Below, one piece after another: positions 22,457-34,199 of a stretch of DNA of 64,000 nt. The stretch lies in contig OX485803.1 of the NCBI GenBank assembly GCA_950295325.1, forward strand, positions 31,808,001 to 31,872,000. Direction: 5' to 3'. Numbering within the stretch: the first letter of the stretch is position 1; every line of letters begins with the position of its first letter. This DNA is from Polytrichum commune (Eukaryota > Streptophyta > Polytrichopsida > Polytrichales > Polytrichaceae). Under the pieces are notes generated by a model. It worked only from the letters and a program-made list of their open reading frames with translations, was not told the origin of the DNA and did not search any database. Position numbers and translations under genes: made by a program.

Positions 22457-24462
22457 ATGACGAAGGCGCAGCTGAAGACAAAGTTTGACCACGCGAACAA
22501 CGCAGCGACGGCCACATTGGCTGTGGGCTTGGGGGACCTCAAGGTGAAGGCATCGTGCACCGATCAGACATTCGATGGCGAGCTTAACCTACGAGGCGTC
22601 TCCTTAGGCGCTGAGAAACCCGGCTCCTTCTTAATTGACTATGACGTTCAATCCCAGGTTGGCTCAATTGGAAGCAATCCCTATCCTTAACCTTACGGAA
22701 TTTCATTGCATCGGAGTTCAATGGCCGATTGAGGGGCTATATTATTCGTGACCATGATCACACATTTCGATCCTTATTATTATTTTCAAGCATTCTTGCG
22801 TCTAGTATACTTCTCAGAAGTAGGAAGAGGAGATGCTACCTGTGCTCTTTCAGGGATTCAAGCATCTTGCTACGAATGATGTTCTGAGGATTTGCCATCA
22901 ATCACTCTTGTGAATGCTTTCCGAAATTTTGTTGCTTCTTATAAATATTAGTCCGTTTCTCTCAATGGACTCTGCCTTGTCTCCAATGTTGATGAATTTT
23001 GTATTGAACTTGTGGACAAAGAGGGGTTCGTTTTAAAAGCAGATGATTGTTTTAATTTCTGGAAGGAACAATGGCTGGTTTATTGACTTGCGAACAGAAT
23101 GTTTGCGAACGGTGGCCATAAGTCTGCAACCTGTGGAAACACAAAATGAAGAGGATTCGAGTTAACAGAAAATAGGGAGATAATGTTGTGTGGATTATGA
23201 CAAGGTTTAAGAGAATGTCCAAGGTTGTGGATTTTTGTTGGCGTGAATGTGCGGGAAATATGTTAGATCAACGTGAGAAGCATCAAGCTTTTCAAGCTTG
23301 GGGAATTTAAGTCTCTTTTGTGAAGTAAGCTGCTGTGTGGCTTTCTAAACGTGTTTGGGAATATTTATTGTGTTACTGAAGGCACGCATGTCACAGAAGA
23401 ATCAGAAGTGGAGGAAGTAACAGTTTGAGATATGGCTTGGGAGGAATCTGAGTCCAAGGCTCAAGTTTTGTAGGCATGCTAAAAATGGGCACTCAAACTT
23501 TTGTTGTTCAAAGGAGGATTGTGCTTGTGTTACATTGCAAACTAACATGTTCACCATTCCACTAGCTTCACCTTCTTCCTTCTGTCATGCTCTTGATAAT
23601 ACTTGGGAATTCTTAGCAAACTATGTTTGTAGTGCAGGCTCCAAGGTTTCAGTTTATGACTTCAGCAAGTGTGTGGGGGAAGCCATTGAAGTTGACGTAC
23701 ATTCATGCTCAAAAGCGCAACGCGACAATGTTGGAAGGAAATGTAGCCCTAGATTCACGAAACAAGGTGACAGGGAAGTACAGCTTCGCCACAGAGAGGG
23801 GACAATTAAAGTATACATATGTTCATAGCAGTGGCACCACATTGGAGCCATCATTCGACTTCCATACCGATAGTTGGCACTTCGCTGCGGCTCGTAAGGT
23901 TGGCCCTCATGATAATGCACGTGTTTGTTTCGATGGCCACCACAAGACTTTGGGTCTGGAATGGACACGAGATTCCAAGGAGTATGGTGCTTTCAAGGTA
24001 CACACACAATCTTTTCTCAAACCTCTCGTTTAAGTTTTCCATTCCCTACTTTAGTTAAGTGTGCTTAGAACGTACACTTTCAGGTCTGCACCAATTCTCC
24101 TAAGTTGTTAAATGTGCAATCAGGATGAGATGATTAGCAAATCCAAATTGTGGCTGTAGCCATTTTGTTTGTAATTTTGGAGCTTCTATGACTATATTAT
24201 TCAATATCAAAATGAAGATTCCCTTTCATATATGTAAATGATTATATAGGCCCTCCAATTACATTGACTTTTGAGCCTAAAATAGTTAATAATTTAAACA
24301 CATAGAACAACGACTGTTCCTTGAAAAACATGACGTCTTAGATCCGTACCTAACTACACACCACTCAAATGTTGCGTGCTGCAGGTGACAGCGACAGTCC
24401 ACGCCGATCCTGCCAAGATGCCGAAGGTGGTGGCCGAAAAGACTTGGAGTTGTGATTTTTAG
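22457..24462 (+). CDS. OEP24: Outer envelope pore protein 24 (OEP24)
   Basis: Beta-barrel channel of the chloroplast outer envelope that passes phosphorylated sugars, sugars and charged amino acids. Three exons at 22457-22657, 23638-23997 and 24385-24462 give 212 aa, the usual size (about 213). Family segments seen are LKVKASCTDQTFDGELNLRG, EKPGSFLIDYDVQSQ, the WGKPLKLTYIHAQKRNATML block, GQLKYTYVHSSGTTLEPSFD, HKTLGLEWTRDSKEYGAFK and a C-terminal KVVAEKTWSCDF. There is no cleavable transit peptide, as expected for an outer-envelope barrel protein. The ATG at 22457 gives the conserved short N terminus. Most of intron 2 is a copy of dispersed repeat R1, which reaches almost to the exon 3 acceptor. 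Confidence 0.93.
24095..24375 (+). repeat. R1-family dispersed repeat in OEP24 intron 2
   Basis: Aligns with 25305-25620, 35085-35400 and 63685-64000 through GAGATGATTAGCAAATCCAAA, TGTAGCCATTT, ATGAAGATT, TAGAATAGTTAA-like blocks and CCTAACTACACACCACTCAAAT. Recognisable similarity ends about 10-15 bp before the acceptor CTGCAG|GTG at 24385. Confidence 0.7.
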
Positions 24463-25304
24463 TTTTAGGAGGATATGATAATGGCAGCTATTTGACACTA
24501 CATTATCAACTGCAAGTTCTTCTGGATCAGACCACAACATTCTTTAGAGTGTCCAGGTGAATGTGCATAGCCATCTTTTGAGTGATAAAATTATTTGTAC
24601 CCAACTTTCAAGTTGATTTTCTCTAGTATAGAGTGGTGGCTCACCTTTTCTGTTAACAATGCTTAGTTGCACTGGTGTACACTAGAACCTGAAATGATGT
24701 TGTCAAAGTTCTTGCAACTTCAGCAAGGGATCACAAAGTACAAACATTTTTGTTGCTCAGCGTCTGCTAGCATATGTTGGCAAGACAAATAATGCCAGGA
24801 AGCCTTTTGGATAAAAGACTTTGGTACTGGATTTGGTGGATGGACTCGGCCTTCAGTAATTCTCCATGGGTTATTTCTCCACGTGTCTTAGTGCAATTTT
24901 TCTTGCAATTTGCTATGCAGTAATCAAGCAAATGTGACGACTTTTTTAATCCTGAAAGTTCTTGGGAAGGCAGGGTTTGATCTGATGCGATTCTCAGCAA
25001 GAACTGACACTTGATATGCAATCAAATCATACTTGTTGGCATGACTTTGAAGTCAGTCTTTCAGTGTTCACATCTCTGCAAAATGAGGGGAGCAGAGGCA
25101 ATGTGGTGAATCTGGCAATTTGCGTACAGATTGCTTGTGTAAAAAACACAATTCCACTGAGAAAATGTCTCATGGATAAAACTACTTTTTGCACTACATT
25201 CAAAATTGTGCTTCCTTTCGCCATGTGCAATTGTGTTGTGTACTTCACCATAAGGCAGATGGGTCTTAAATGGTTACATTTTCTGACTAGCCCAATTCTC
25301 CTAG

Positions 25305-25620
25305 GATATGAAACACACAATTAGTACGAGATGGTTAGCAAATCCACATCAAGGCTGTAACCACTTTCCTCATAATTTTCAGAGCCCATATGAATATCTT
25401 AGTCATAATCAAAGTGAGGATTCTTATGATCATTGAATGGTCATAAAGGCCTCCCCTAATTATGTTAACTATTGAGCTTAGAATGGTTATTAGAATTTGA
25501 ACACGTAGTCCAATCCCTTTTAAACACATTTTTGGTGTCCATTCTTGAATCCGCATCTAATCATGGACAACTCAAATATAAGTGTTTAATTTAGCTAACC
25601 AAATTAGGCACATCTACCTC
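25305..25620 (+). repeat. R1-family dispersed repeat
   Basis: Best aligned with 35085-35400: GAAACACACAA(T/C)TAGT.CGAGATG, AGCAAAT.CA, ACACGTAGTCC or ACATAGTCC, CTTTTAAACACAT and TTTTTGGTGTCCATTCTT. All four R1 copies of this subtype in the window are in the same orientation. Confidence 0.75.
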
Positions 25621-25900
25621 ATCCTTCGCATGCCTGCATCTAGAGGTGTACATAATGAACAATGAAATATGCACACAATTGCTGACCAAGGAGAAAAAAC
25701 ACGAGTGCTTCACACTAAAAAGAGAGCACTGCTCTCGCATCAATCATATACGACCATCTCTCCAACTCTCCATTGTCTCTGCAATGTATCCAAAAAAATG
25801 GCAGAGAGTAAGTGAGTGAGGAGCAGAATGAGGTCCAAAATTCACATTTCGTTTTCTTAGACACAAGGTGCTCTGCGAAAAGTCTACTCCACAACATTTA

Positions 25901-26600
25901 CAATTGGTGGTAATCCACCATTATGCCATCTCATCCTGTATACTGGGATTTTCCCACTGCCCATTTAAGTCCAAAACTGAATATACAAGTTCCCGTGATG
26001 TCTATGTATGGAATTCGTATACTATACAAGCGACAAACCCTAATACTTCAGATGCTGGGGGTTGAGTATCTCAATTTGCAATTTGCAAAGAAATTGAGGG
26101 AAAAGAGATGGCGAGTATCAACTTCTCTATCAATTTATGGCCTCACTCCTAAGTTCGGATCATATGGTAAAGAGGCCAGCTACCATGAGTGGTTCTGAAT
26201 CATGTGCGTCCTTCGGTCACTGATCTTGTTGTACTTCTCAATTGGTGCTAAACCACCATTCTGTTCTCATCCTGTGTACTGAGATTTTCTCACTATATAT
26301 TTACATACAAAATTGAGCATACAAGTTCTTTCATGTCGGTGTATGGTATCCGTATGCTATGCAAGGGTAAAACCCTAATTTTTAACACCCCGCATGCCGG
26401 GGATTGAGTATCTCAATTCCCAATTTGCAAAGAAATTCAGGGAAACCAATATAATCCATTGAAAATTTGGATTCCCTCTATCAATTTAAGGGTTCGCTCT
26501 GAAACTCGGCTCGAATGGGAAAGAACCACGCTCACAAGAGTGCTTCTGAACCACGCTCTTCCATGATTCCCTGATCACATCATACTGTATCAAATGACAC
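25901..26600. repeat. Tandem duplication (about 340-bp unit) covering the F-box gene 3' end
   Basis: Unit 1 at about 25901-26239 and unit 2 from 26240 share CTCATCCTGT(A/G)TACT, CATACAAGTT or TATACAAGTT, ATGTATGG-like blocks, AAACCCTAAT, GAGTATCTCAATT and CAATTTGCAAAGAAATT. Unit 2 runs into the real F-box C terminus. Unit 1 contains a decayed copy of the last codons (26126-26225). Confidence 0.75.
26126..26225 (-). pseudogene. Decayed copy of the F-box gene's last ~30 codons
   Basis: Read on the minus strand, AGAACCACTCATGG... lines up with AGAAGCACTCTTGTG... at the end of the intact gene, and the stop regions also align. The frame is broken and the rest of the gene is missing, so it is a fragment created by the local tandem duplication. 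Confidence 0.6.
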
Positions 26601-27769
26601 TTACAAGCCAACCAGATCACATTTTGGTTGGAATTGCAGCTGTACCAATTATGAGGAGCTAAACCTGCCCAATCGCGACGCGCAGGCGCTTCCACTCGCG
26701 TTTCGGTTGGGAACTTCGACTGAAACTTGAACGATCCGGTCTGCTTCTGAAGCTTGAATATGTGGAATCCCACAGTGGTCAAGAAAAATGGACGATGTTT
26801 CCCATCGTGCTCAAACTCGACCTCCACGGGAACGACTGCGTAGATTGCACCCAAGCACACAACCAAACTGGGAGCAAATGTTTCATTGCCCTCAAAAATC
26901 CGGTCATGCATCCGCTGGTCAAACAATGTGTAAATCATGTCCGACCGCCATAATTTGGCGTGAATGTCAAACACCTCAACAACAGAATGTCGGTATCCAG
27001 CTTCCTCCAATGAATACACAAATCCCTCCGAAATAAGACTTGAGTATACATACCTGGAGGTTTTTGGTCTATCGAACCACCACACATCACTCCATTTTTC
27101 ATCTGCAGATGTGTACTCACATACATAGTCTCCGGAAATGATGTATGCTTTGTAGGAATTTGAGTTTTCATCTATAAGCATGTGCTCGAGAATCCTGGGA
27201 AACATCACCCTTGGAGCTGGACATGGAGGCAGTTGCTTCCACTTCCTTGTCAGGGGATTACACACGATGTAAGTGTTGGAATCCACTTCACCTTGTTGAA
27301 GCCAAAGTAAACCTCCCGCGCTGGAAACAGTGTGGTAAAATTCCGGAGGTGCCGGTACAAAGGTTATGTCGGGAAGCTTATGGACTTGCAACTCTGTGGA
27401 GTGATGCACTCCGAACCATTGCAGAGTTGGTGGTTTGATTCTTATGCGAGTGCAGAGGGTGGTGGGGAAGTACCAATCCTGTAACACGGAATAGCTGGGT
27501 CGAAACCCTCTCGGGAAGTAATTCTCGTCGGTGAGAATTAATCTTTGCCAATTGTGCCATTGCTTGCACACAATCCCCATTCGAACCAGGACCCTGGCTG
27601 GTAGCCATGTTTGGACTCGGAGCATAAGGTCTTCTGATGAGCCCAATGATTCCTTCATCGTTTGGTTGTCGCTATGCGTCATTGGTGATTCTGCGTTGAT
27701 GTCCATGTTGAATATGTCTGGTTGCTGGTCGCCCATAGCATGGGCTGCATCATGTTGAATGCCATCCAT
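26486..27769 (-). CDS. F-box protein with kelch-like C-terminal region, single exon
   Basis: Probable substrate-recognition subunit of an SCF ubiquitin ligase. The 427-residue uninterrupted frame has an F-box at about residues 44-85 (SEDLMLRVQTWLPARVLVRM, then GIVCKQWHNWQ), the plant pattern of LP and a VCKxW motif. The rest carries kelch-like repeats typical of plant F-box/kelch proteins: LLWLQQGEVDSNTYIVCNPL with TRKWKQLPPCP, EVFDIHAKLWR, and LIQYDVIRESWKSV. No transmembrane or targeting signal is seen. The first ATG gives an acidic 40-residue leader; MKESLGSSEDL is the next in-frame option. The substrate is unknown. The 3' end is partly duplicated downstream. Confidence 0.85.
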   Translation of the reverse strand: MDGIQHDAAHAMGDQQPDIFNMDINAESPMTHSDNQTMKESLGSSEDLMLRVQTWLPARVLVRMGIVCKQWHNWQRLILTDENYFPRGFRPSYSVLQDWYFPTTLCTRIRIKPPTLQWFGVHHSTELQVHKLPDITFVPAPPEFYHTVSSAGGLLWLQQGEVDSNTYIVCNPLTRKWKQLPPCPAPRVMFPRILEHMLIDENSNSYKAYIISGDYVCEYTSADEKWSDVWWFDRPKTSRYVYSSLISEGFVYSLEEAGYRHSVVEVFDIHAKLWRSDMIYTLFDQRMHDRIFEGNETFAPSLVVCLGAIYAVVPVEVEFEHDGKHRPFFLTTVGFHIFKLQKQTGSFKFQSKFPTETRVEAPARRDWAGLAPHNWYSCNSNQNVIWLACKCHLIQYDVIRESWKSVVQKHSCERGSFPFEPSFRANP

Positions 27770-29329
27770 TCTTACAAACTAACTTTAGAGATTCCAAGCA
27801 GTTGATTGAAAACCTCTCAAAAATTAATATCTGGAGCAAGATTTCTGCAAGTGGAAGCGTTTCTTGAGGTGCCTACAAATTTGTGCTCTTGCTGTTGTGC
27901 TTGCAACATAAATTAGATGCGGCACATTGACAACCAGTAGCATTGAAGAGATGACGAGTGTCAGAAGTACAATCTTGACGATTAGGAGGGAGCTGAGAGG
28001 AATTTATTCCAATGAGAAACGGAAATGGAGAGAAGCGGTGGAGATATTCAGTTCTCAATTGTTTTGTATAGAGAAGGAACCTCTGCCATCCGTTTTGAGC
28101 ACCCTCTAAAATCCCAGCTTAGGACATTCCACTACGATCGCCGAGACATGATGAGAAGGAAAGAACAAAAGCCCCGGGAGACAGACAGTTGAGGGTGAAG
28201 CAGAAGACAAGATGGAGGTTAAGGGGAAGCGAAGGATCAAGATGTGCCACAATCCCAAAACAGAGAAGATGTCGAGGAGTGCGTGAGGTGGTTTTTGAAG
28301 GAATTCTGTGGAAGAAAAACTACACTTACCAAGAATGACCGAAAAATGTTATGTACGATGAAACAACTGCCCAACAGAATACATCACCTTGCAAGGGGAC
28401 ATTCTCAAGAGGTTTGACAACAAGATAGAACGACAGTACTGAACAACCACCCACAAGTACTGAAACAAAAATTCCTACACTTCACAAATCCACGAAGCTG
28501 CTAAGCCCAACCTCCGTGGTTCGTCCTTCCACGAAGAACCCACCCACGCGACCAACCAATTGCGCTACATTTTCAGTCCAAGCTCACAAAACCTCCCCTA
28601 AACCCCTCCACAGGCGCATTCCTGGAATTTGAGCTCCACGCCTAACGAAAAAGTAGTTTGTCTGTACCGACAATCGCCGACACCTGCGACTCGGTCAAGT
28701 GCTTCATTCCAGCAACAACAGTGGTGTCTGCAAAAAACTAAAGAAAACCCAAAAAATCGAAAACAGATAGGAGACTTCCACTTCCAATCGACAACACTTC
28801 CCAGCTCCGAAGAGTCACAACACGCGTGCCCAATTTTCTATCAATCACTCAAGTCGAACACTCAAACCACCGTCGACCCACCACATCTTCTGCTCACCCG
28901 CACAAAGCCCAACACGCAAACCTCCCATGGCAACGAACAACCTTCGACCCACCACCCATCTCTCTCTCCCTCCCTCCCTCCCTCTCTCAAAAACCCAGCA
29001 GCCAAGCAAACCCCAGTAGTTTCCGAGACCCAAGCTTAATTACACAGAAATTTTTGAAGGCGAGATGGTGGATACGAAAATCGGTCTGCGTGTTGTGAGT
29101 GATGAGAGGCAATAAGACAACGACTCAGTCAGGCTGCGAGCCGACACAATGGAGACAAAGGAGCTCTTCGGAGCGGCAAACATAGGCTCAATGATGTGGC
29201 ATTGTTTAAGAGCCGAGGTTTTAAGCCTCAAGCACTAAACCCTCACAAAGATGAGGCAAGAATGTAGGAACCTTCAAAAATTGTTGATTCCGGCCCTTGT
29301 GATTGGTTGCTTTTTATTCTGAGCAATGA
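27770..29329. other. Upstream region of the F-box gene
   Basis: No convincing gene. On the minus strand 28960-28990 reads as a GA-rich run (plus strand CTCTCTCCCTCCCTCCCTCC), which fits the 5' leader or core promoter of the F-box gene and implies a 5' UTR intron. The plus-strand open frame 28629-29039 is a low-complexity Ser/Thr/Pro-rich reading opposite this leader and is not called. Confidence 0.4.
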
Positions 29330-29735
29330 GGACACAAGGAACTTCATTAACAAGAAAACGGTAGAACCGTGAGCGAGGCTCTGTCCTTTCTTATGAAAGA
29401 CTATACTTGTAGCTATACACTTTGCTCATGCCAGTTCATGGCTATTTATTATATCTATAATCAACTACAATCAATTAGATGTTTTTCAATGCATTTTAGG
29501 GAACAACTATAGTTAACTACATTTTTGTCAAATCACGAACAACTATACCTACGAAAGGCAACTAGTTAACCACTAGTTGAGTTGGTTGGTTAGTTGTCCA
29601 AGGTATGCAAGCCTTCACCATCCACGTTAAAGAAATTGGACCAAAAATAACAGGAACGAGTAACATCCAAGTGTGAACGCAAAGTGGTTAGGAAATTTGC
29701 TCTTGAAACATAGAAGTCGATGCATAGTCTCTGTC
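29330..29735 (-). mobile_element. Unclassified dispersed element (inverted partner of 20905-21330)
   Basis: The reverse complement matches 20905-21330 along about 400 bp. No coding domain and no clear terminal repeats; the class is unknown. Confidence 0.75.
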
Positions 29736-31941
29736 CTATAGATAGAGCCAACAAAGACTAATGGTAAGATAGATGAGTGGTAAGGCATTTGGGGATGGGA
29801 CAAAGACTATCTAACATTCATTGCTTTGGTAGATAAAACAACAAACATGTGTGAAAGCTGCTTAACTAAAACCTACTTGAAAATCTTCGGAGTAGGTTCT
29901 TGTACGTGCATCGGAATAGTCGGGTGGGAAGGGGCATTATTAGGTTTCAAAAACGAGATCATTGAAGTTACTAGGTAAACTTCATGGGATGTAATCTAGT
30001 GTGGCCCATGGTGATTGTAGAGCAATCACTAGGTGGCAATTAGAGAGGGTGTCATATGGCACCAAGTGTTGCAATTTGACAAGTCTTGAAGACCACTTGA
30101 ATTAACATAGTACATTAAAATTGGATATTAAGTGAATTACTACACTAGACTTTTGAGTGAGTGAGTGTGGCCCATGAAACTATTCATCATCGCCCCAAAT
30201 TTGTTAATACAACATGTATGTTATTAAGTAATCATCAAATAGTGGACCTTTTAGAGGAAATCACTAAAAGTGTGTTATAGATTGAAGAAAACCAATTTTA
30301 TAGATAAGAAAAAACCAAAGAAGACACAAGATTCTTCCCATCTCTCACCTTTGGCCATTGCTAATTCAATCTCCATTTGAGTGCAAGATTGTACACAAGA
30401 TTGGCAACCCAACTACAACCAAGTAAATGTAACAAAACCAAAGTAATTAATCCTCCCTCTCCTCCTATTTTCTCCTCTCGCCCCTTTCCTTCCCACCTTA
30501 TGACTTCTTTGGGTCTTCCTTACCCTCATAGAGTAGTTGTGTTCATTACAACTATAGTAACTAGATGTATGCAAGAAGTGATGAAGGAGAAAGAAAAAGA
30601 ACGATGGTGAAGGCCGTTGTGAAGGTGGACCATTAACCATCCTCGTACCCATACTCTAAGGAAAAGGAAGCGGGGGAGGGGTTGGGATGTAATGCGTGTC
30701 TATCGATAGGTGGACCCCAGAGTGAACTAGAAGCCAAAGCATTGTAAATTGAGAGGGATTGGTGCTTGGCGTTTTTCAAGTTTGTGTTTATTAAGAACCC
30801 TATGCGTGAGGTATTTGATAGCATTCAATGAGGTAGTTTCCATAAGAGTTTTAAGCTTAGAGTTGGGGATGTCAAGGTTGTGGAGTGTGGTCATAAATAA
30901 CTAATACATGGCGTTGCGGATCTAGATGTAAGGATGAGTGGGGGATAAGTTTGCCAGCTTAGTTGTTGAAGATGTGGAATTAGGACATCGTATTTGGTAT
31001 GTTTCCAAGCCAAGAAACAATGATATCACCAAGGGGTATAGAACTCAAATTAAGGGCATGTTTACACATAATAAACTCCTTGAGTTGAGGTCCATGGTAT
31101 GAAGAGTGCACCCCTCAGATTGAGGTCCAAGGGGACTACAAATCCATGCCCAACATTTATCTTATTGAGGTTGGGGTGGGATATGTTAAATTATCATATG
31201 ATGGATACTTTCAAGGGTTTTGGCTCTTCTGATGCGCAATAAATCTAGGAAAATAACATGATTAATTAGTAGATCTCGTATAAATTAATTGAATTAAGAA
31301 TGGGATTGAAGTGATTGAGCCCCAACTTGTGATGAATGTATAAAAACCGTATTCGCCATCTTCCCAAGTGGTTACATGTCGATCACATAGGTGGACCGAT
31401 TTGACTATTGAACCAACGAGCCATCATATTAATCTTTCAAATATATTCAAAAAAAGTTCGATATAAGAGAATATTGAACCATTTTGCACCCAAAACTAGG
31501 TGTTTGGATAAGACATGCCTATCCTACAGTCATCCAACATTGAGGTGTTGGGTTGGGGTTGACTAAGTTGAGGAATGGTGTAATGATAAACTAACATAGC
31601 TCAAAATCATGGCGAGTTGAAATCGGTCCGGTTTGAACCGAGTAAACATTACCACCAAAACACACAAGAGCTACCACCAAAACATAAGATCTATATACCA
31701 CCAAAAGTTACTAGCTTAGATAAGTTCCCGTTTATGTGCAAATCCCGTCGGCCTTGATTTGGAAGGCATTGGAGGCATTGAAGCGTTGGCAATGAGAAAC
31801 AAAGAGGGGCACACAAGCAGAACACACAAAACAATTAAGAGGATAATTTAGGTAAGTCACAATATAAATATATCCGACTAATTTATCGTAATCAATGCAG
31901 TGAATCGTGCTTTAAAGAGGAAATTTGTAAGTTATGACTTA
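29736..31941. other. Gene-poor region
   Basis: Holds the second copy of the dispersed repeat found at 7612 (29995-30185), short AT-rich sequence, and at about 31720-31830 a degraded match to 34437-34550. The small open frames near 30377-30824 have no recognisable family. I see no gene. Confidence 0.45.
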
Positions 31942-32477
31942 AGGCCGCTTTATACCTAGAGGCCGGGCCAATTCCCCTTGAGGCCGATTGCATAAAATTT
32001 CAGCCCCTTTTGGGTTGGAGGCCGGCCTCAACTACACATTATAATAAGATTATAATGGGGGCCAATTTTCCCATATGTAAAGGCCTTAGGGCCAAGAAGC
32101 TAGGCCGATTCAATAAATCTAGCATAATCCAACGGATCTAGGATACTCTAGCATAGAGCCATTCATATTTCCACATAAGCCAATGGATATGGTTCGCTAA
32201 AAAAATCAAATTTTATTAAAAAAAACGTTTATTTTATTGACATTGACATTGGCCCCGGGGCCAAAAATTGGCCTCCCATTTTGGGTGCACCCAATTCAAT
32301 GAGCTTGGGCCATGTCATACCTTGCATTTTTTGATTAAAAAATTCATACCACCAAATCGGCCCAGCCTCTAGGTGTAAAGGGGTTGGGGCCGATTTCAGC
32401 CTTTTGGCCAATCACAAGTGAGGTTTTCAAGCCTCTTACACAACGAATTGGCCCGGCCTCTAGGTGTAAAGCGGCCT
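31942..32477. mobile_element. 536-bp nonautonomous TIR transposon (MITE)
   Basis: Terminal inverted repeats of 33 bp (31942-31974 and 32445-32477) match with a single difference. The left end is AGGCCGCTTTATACCTAGAG and the right end TCTAGGTGTAAAGCGGCCT. Both ends are flanked by TA. A third, internal copy of the terminal motif (CGGCCCAGCCTCTAGGTGTA) lies near 32357. No coding capacity. The TA flanks suggest a Tc1/mariner-type target, but a superfamily cannot be fixed from this alone. Confidence 0.85.
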
Positions 32478-33110
32478 TACTACATTCTAGGTTGGGTTGA
32501 GGGTAGTTAAGTTTCCTCACTCGGCTTGGGATTCGTGGCGTCTATGTAAACTCATTCATTGTGGATAAAGGCGCTCTAAGGTAGAAATACCATAACCCAT
32601 TAACCACCGTCTAGCCGTGCACTAGACCGCCGTCATAATGGTGAAGTGCCATTCCCAAAATTGATCATGGATCAGCGGCAACTTCAATGCGTGTACACTT
32701 AGTGTAGCCAATGGGAGTCAAGTGGTGATGTACTCATGAGGTAACCGATTTAGGCGATGTTCTATATGGAAATGCGAATTACCGTGTTCCGTGTTGGGGG
32801 AATCTAGTGAACGAGTAGGGGTTTGGACAACTTTCCACTTTGAAAAATTGTAGCATTTTTTGCATAGGGTAGGAAAATACGAAACAACTTGCATTCTTCA
32901 TGAATCCTTCATGTCTATCTTGGAAAATTATCTCATGATTGTCAGACCAGACCTTCAATGCGAATCACCTTATTTTCACAGGTTACGGTACTTCTACCTC
33001 AGTAAGAACAAGTTTCTTACAAGACTGATGGTCAATTCATTTCAATTGTAGTTCAATAGACGAAGTCGGGGTCATTTATGCCATTTCTCGAGTCAAATGA
33101 TCTCAAACTA

Positions 33111-33332
33111 CACTAAATACGATATTTAGTATCACTTACTATTTGGATTTACACTATGCTATATCTTTATACTAAATATCTTATATTTTACCAACAAATG
33201 TTAAATTAGCTAATTAGACATTACAGAATTAGTTGTACTATCAAATTTACTTGTTGAAAATTTACATCAATCATAAAGGGATTGCGTAATTCCAAAAAGT
33301 AAATGACAATATACTATATATCATATTTAGTG
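33111..33332. mobile_element. TA-flanked CACTAAATA-type MITE, copy 1
   Basis: 222 bp, starts CACTAAATACGATATTTAGT and ends ATCATATTTAGTG, flanked by TA on both sides. Subterminal matches (TTACTATTTGGA... and TCCAAAAAGTAAATGAC) extend the inverted repeat to about 45 bp. Copies 2 and 3 are at 44072 and 44456. Confidence 0.8.
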
Positions 33333-33754
33333 TAGTTGTTTTCACACTATAAAATGGTTCGTTGCATGTTCACCTTGGATGAGTTTATGTAGACACCACG
33401 AATACCTAGCCCGCCTCACCCCATGTCCTAAGTTACCAATGATGGTATGTTAGAGCAATCGGGTAATATGGTTAACACATGTGGATATCTTTGCTTAAGT
33501 TTGTCCGTAACTATACCCCACCTTCCACTTGTGTTGTGGTTAGTGTAACATAATGTTATATTAACATCACAAATTATACTTTTGCACGCTAATGGCAAAA
33601 TGAGGCTCGTTCTTGTGGTTAAATTACCCACATGCTCTTTAGGAGGGTTGAGGCCATGGTTAGATTAACGTTCTTGTTAGTTTATCTACAAGGCGTGAAC
33701 ACAAATGTGGTCAAGCTATCTCTCCACCAATTGTTGGACTAGTACAATTTTGTT

Positions 33755-34149
33755 TTTGTACCATTCGGGTATCTATAATCCCAAGGGATGGACTTTTCAT
33801 TGGAAACCTAAATGACGTGCATGGGTGACTATGAAGAAAACCCCCCTATACATCAATAATGGTATCAAAAAACCTACCCATGGGTATCAAAATTTTAATA
33901 CCGGTCAAATATTGATATTTGGTGGATATGTCAAGGTGAGAGAATTTGTGTATGCTCGAGCTGTTATTTGGGTCAATACCATTCTAAACCACATTGATAC
34001 TAGGGTGATTTTACCTAGGTATGAAAGTTCTTGCATGGTATAAGACCTGAACAGTACTGAAAACAAAAAATACCATCAAATACCCATACCAATACTTGTC
34101 AAAAAAGTATGAAAAAAAATCCTCATTATAGATACCCGAATGGTATAAA
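33755..34149. mobile_element. Foldback/TIR element, about 395 bp
   Basis: Left end TGTACCATTCGGGTATCTAT (from about 33757) and right end ATAGATACCCGAATGGTATA are inverted repeats of about 25 bp. The interior has further inverted blocks (ACCCATGGGTAT) and no gene. A degraded relative with GCCGTTTGGGTATCTTTAAT starts near 21527. Confidence 0.7.
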
Positions 34150-34199
34150 AAAAAGAAGACAATATGAGTCCAACATTGGTGTGAACCCACCCTCAGCAA

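Larger units (their letters stand above)
24463..26485. other. Intergenic region between OEP24 and the F-box gene
   Basis: 24463 to about 25300 is the OEP24 3' UTR and nondescript sequence without a supported gene. 25305-25620 is an R1 copy. 25620-25900 has no recognised content. 25901-26485 is the duplicated tail region of the F-box gene. Confidence 0.5.

Noticed and set aside
28629-29039. 136-codon Ser/Thr/Pro-rich open frame
   Set aside because: Low complexity, opposite a GA-rich leader-like sequence of the F-box gene; no domain.
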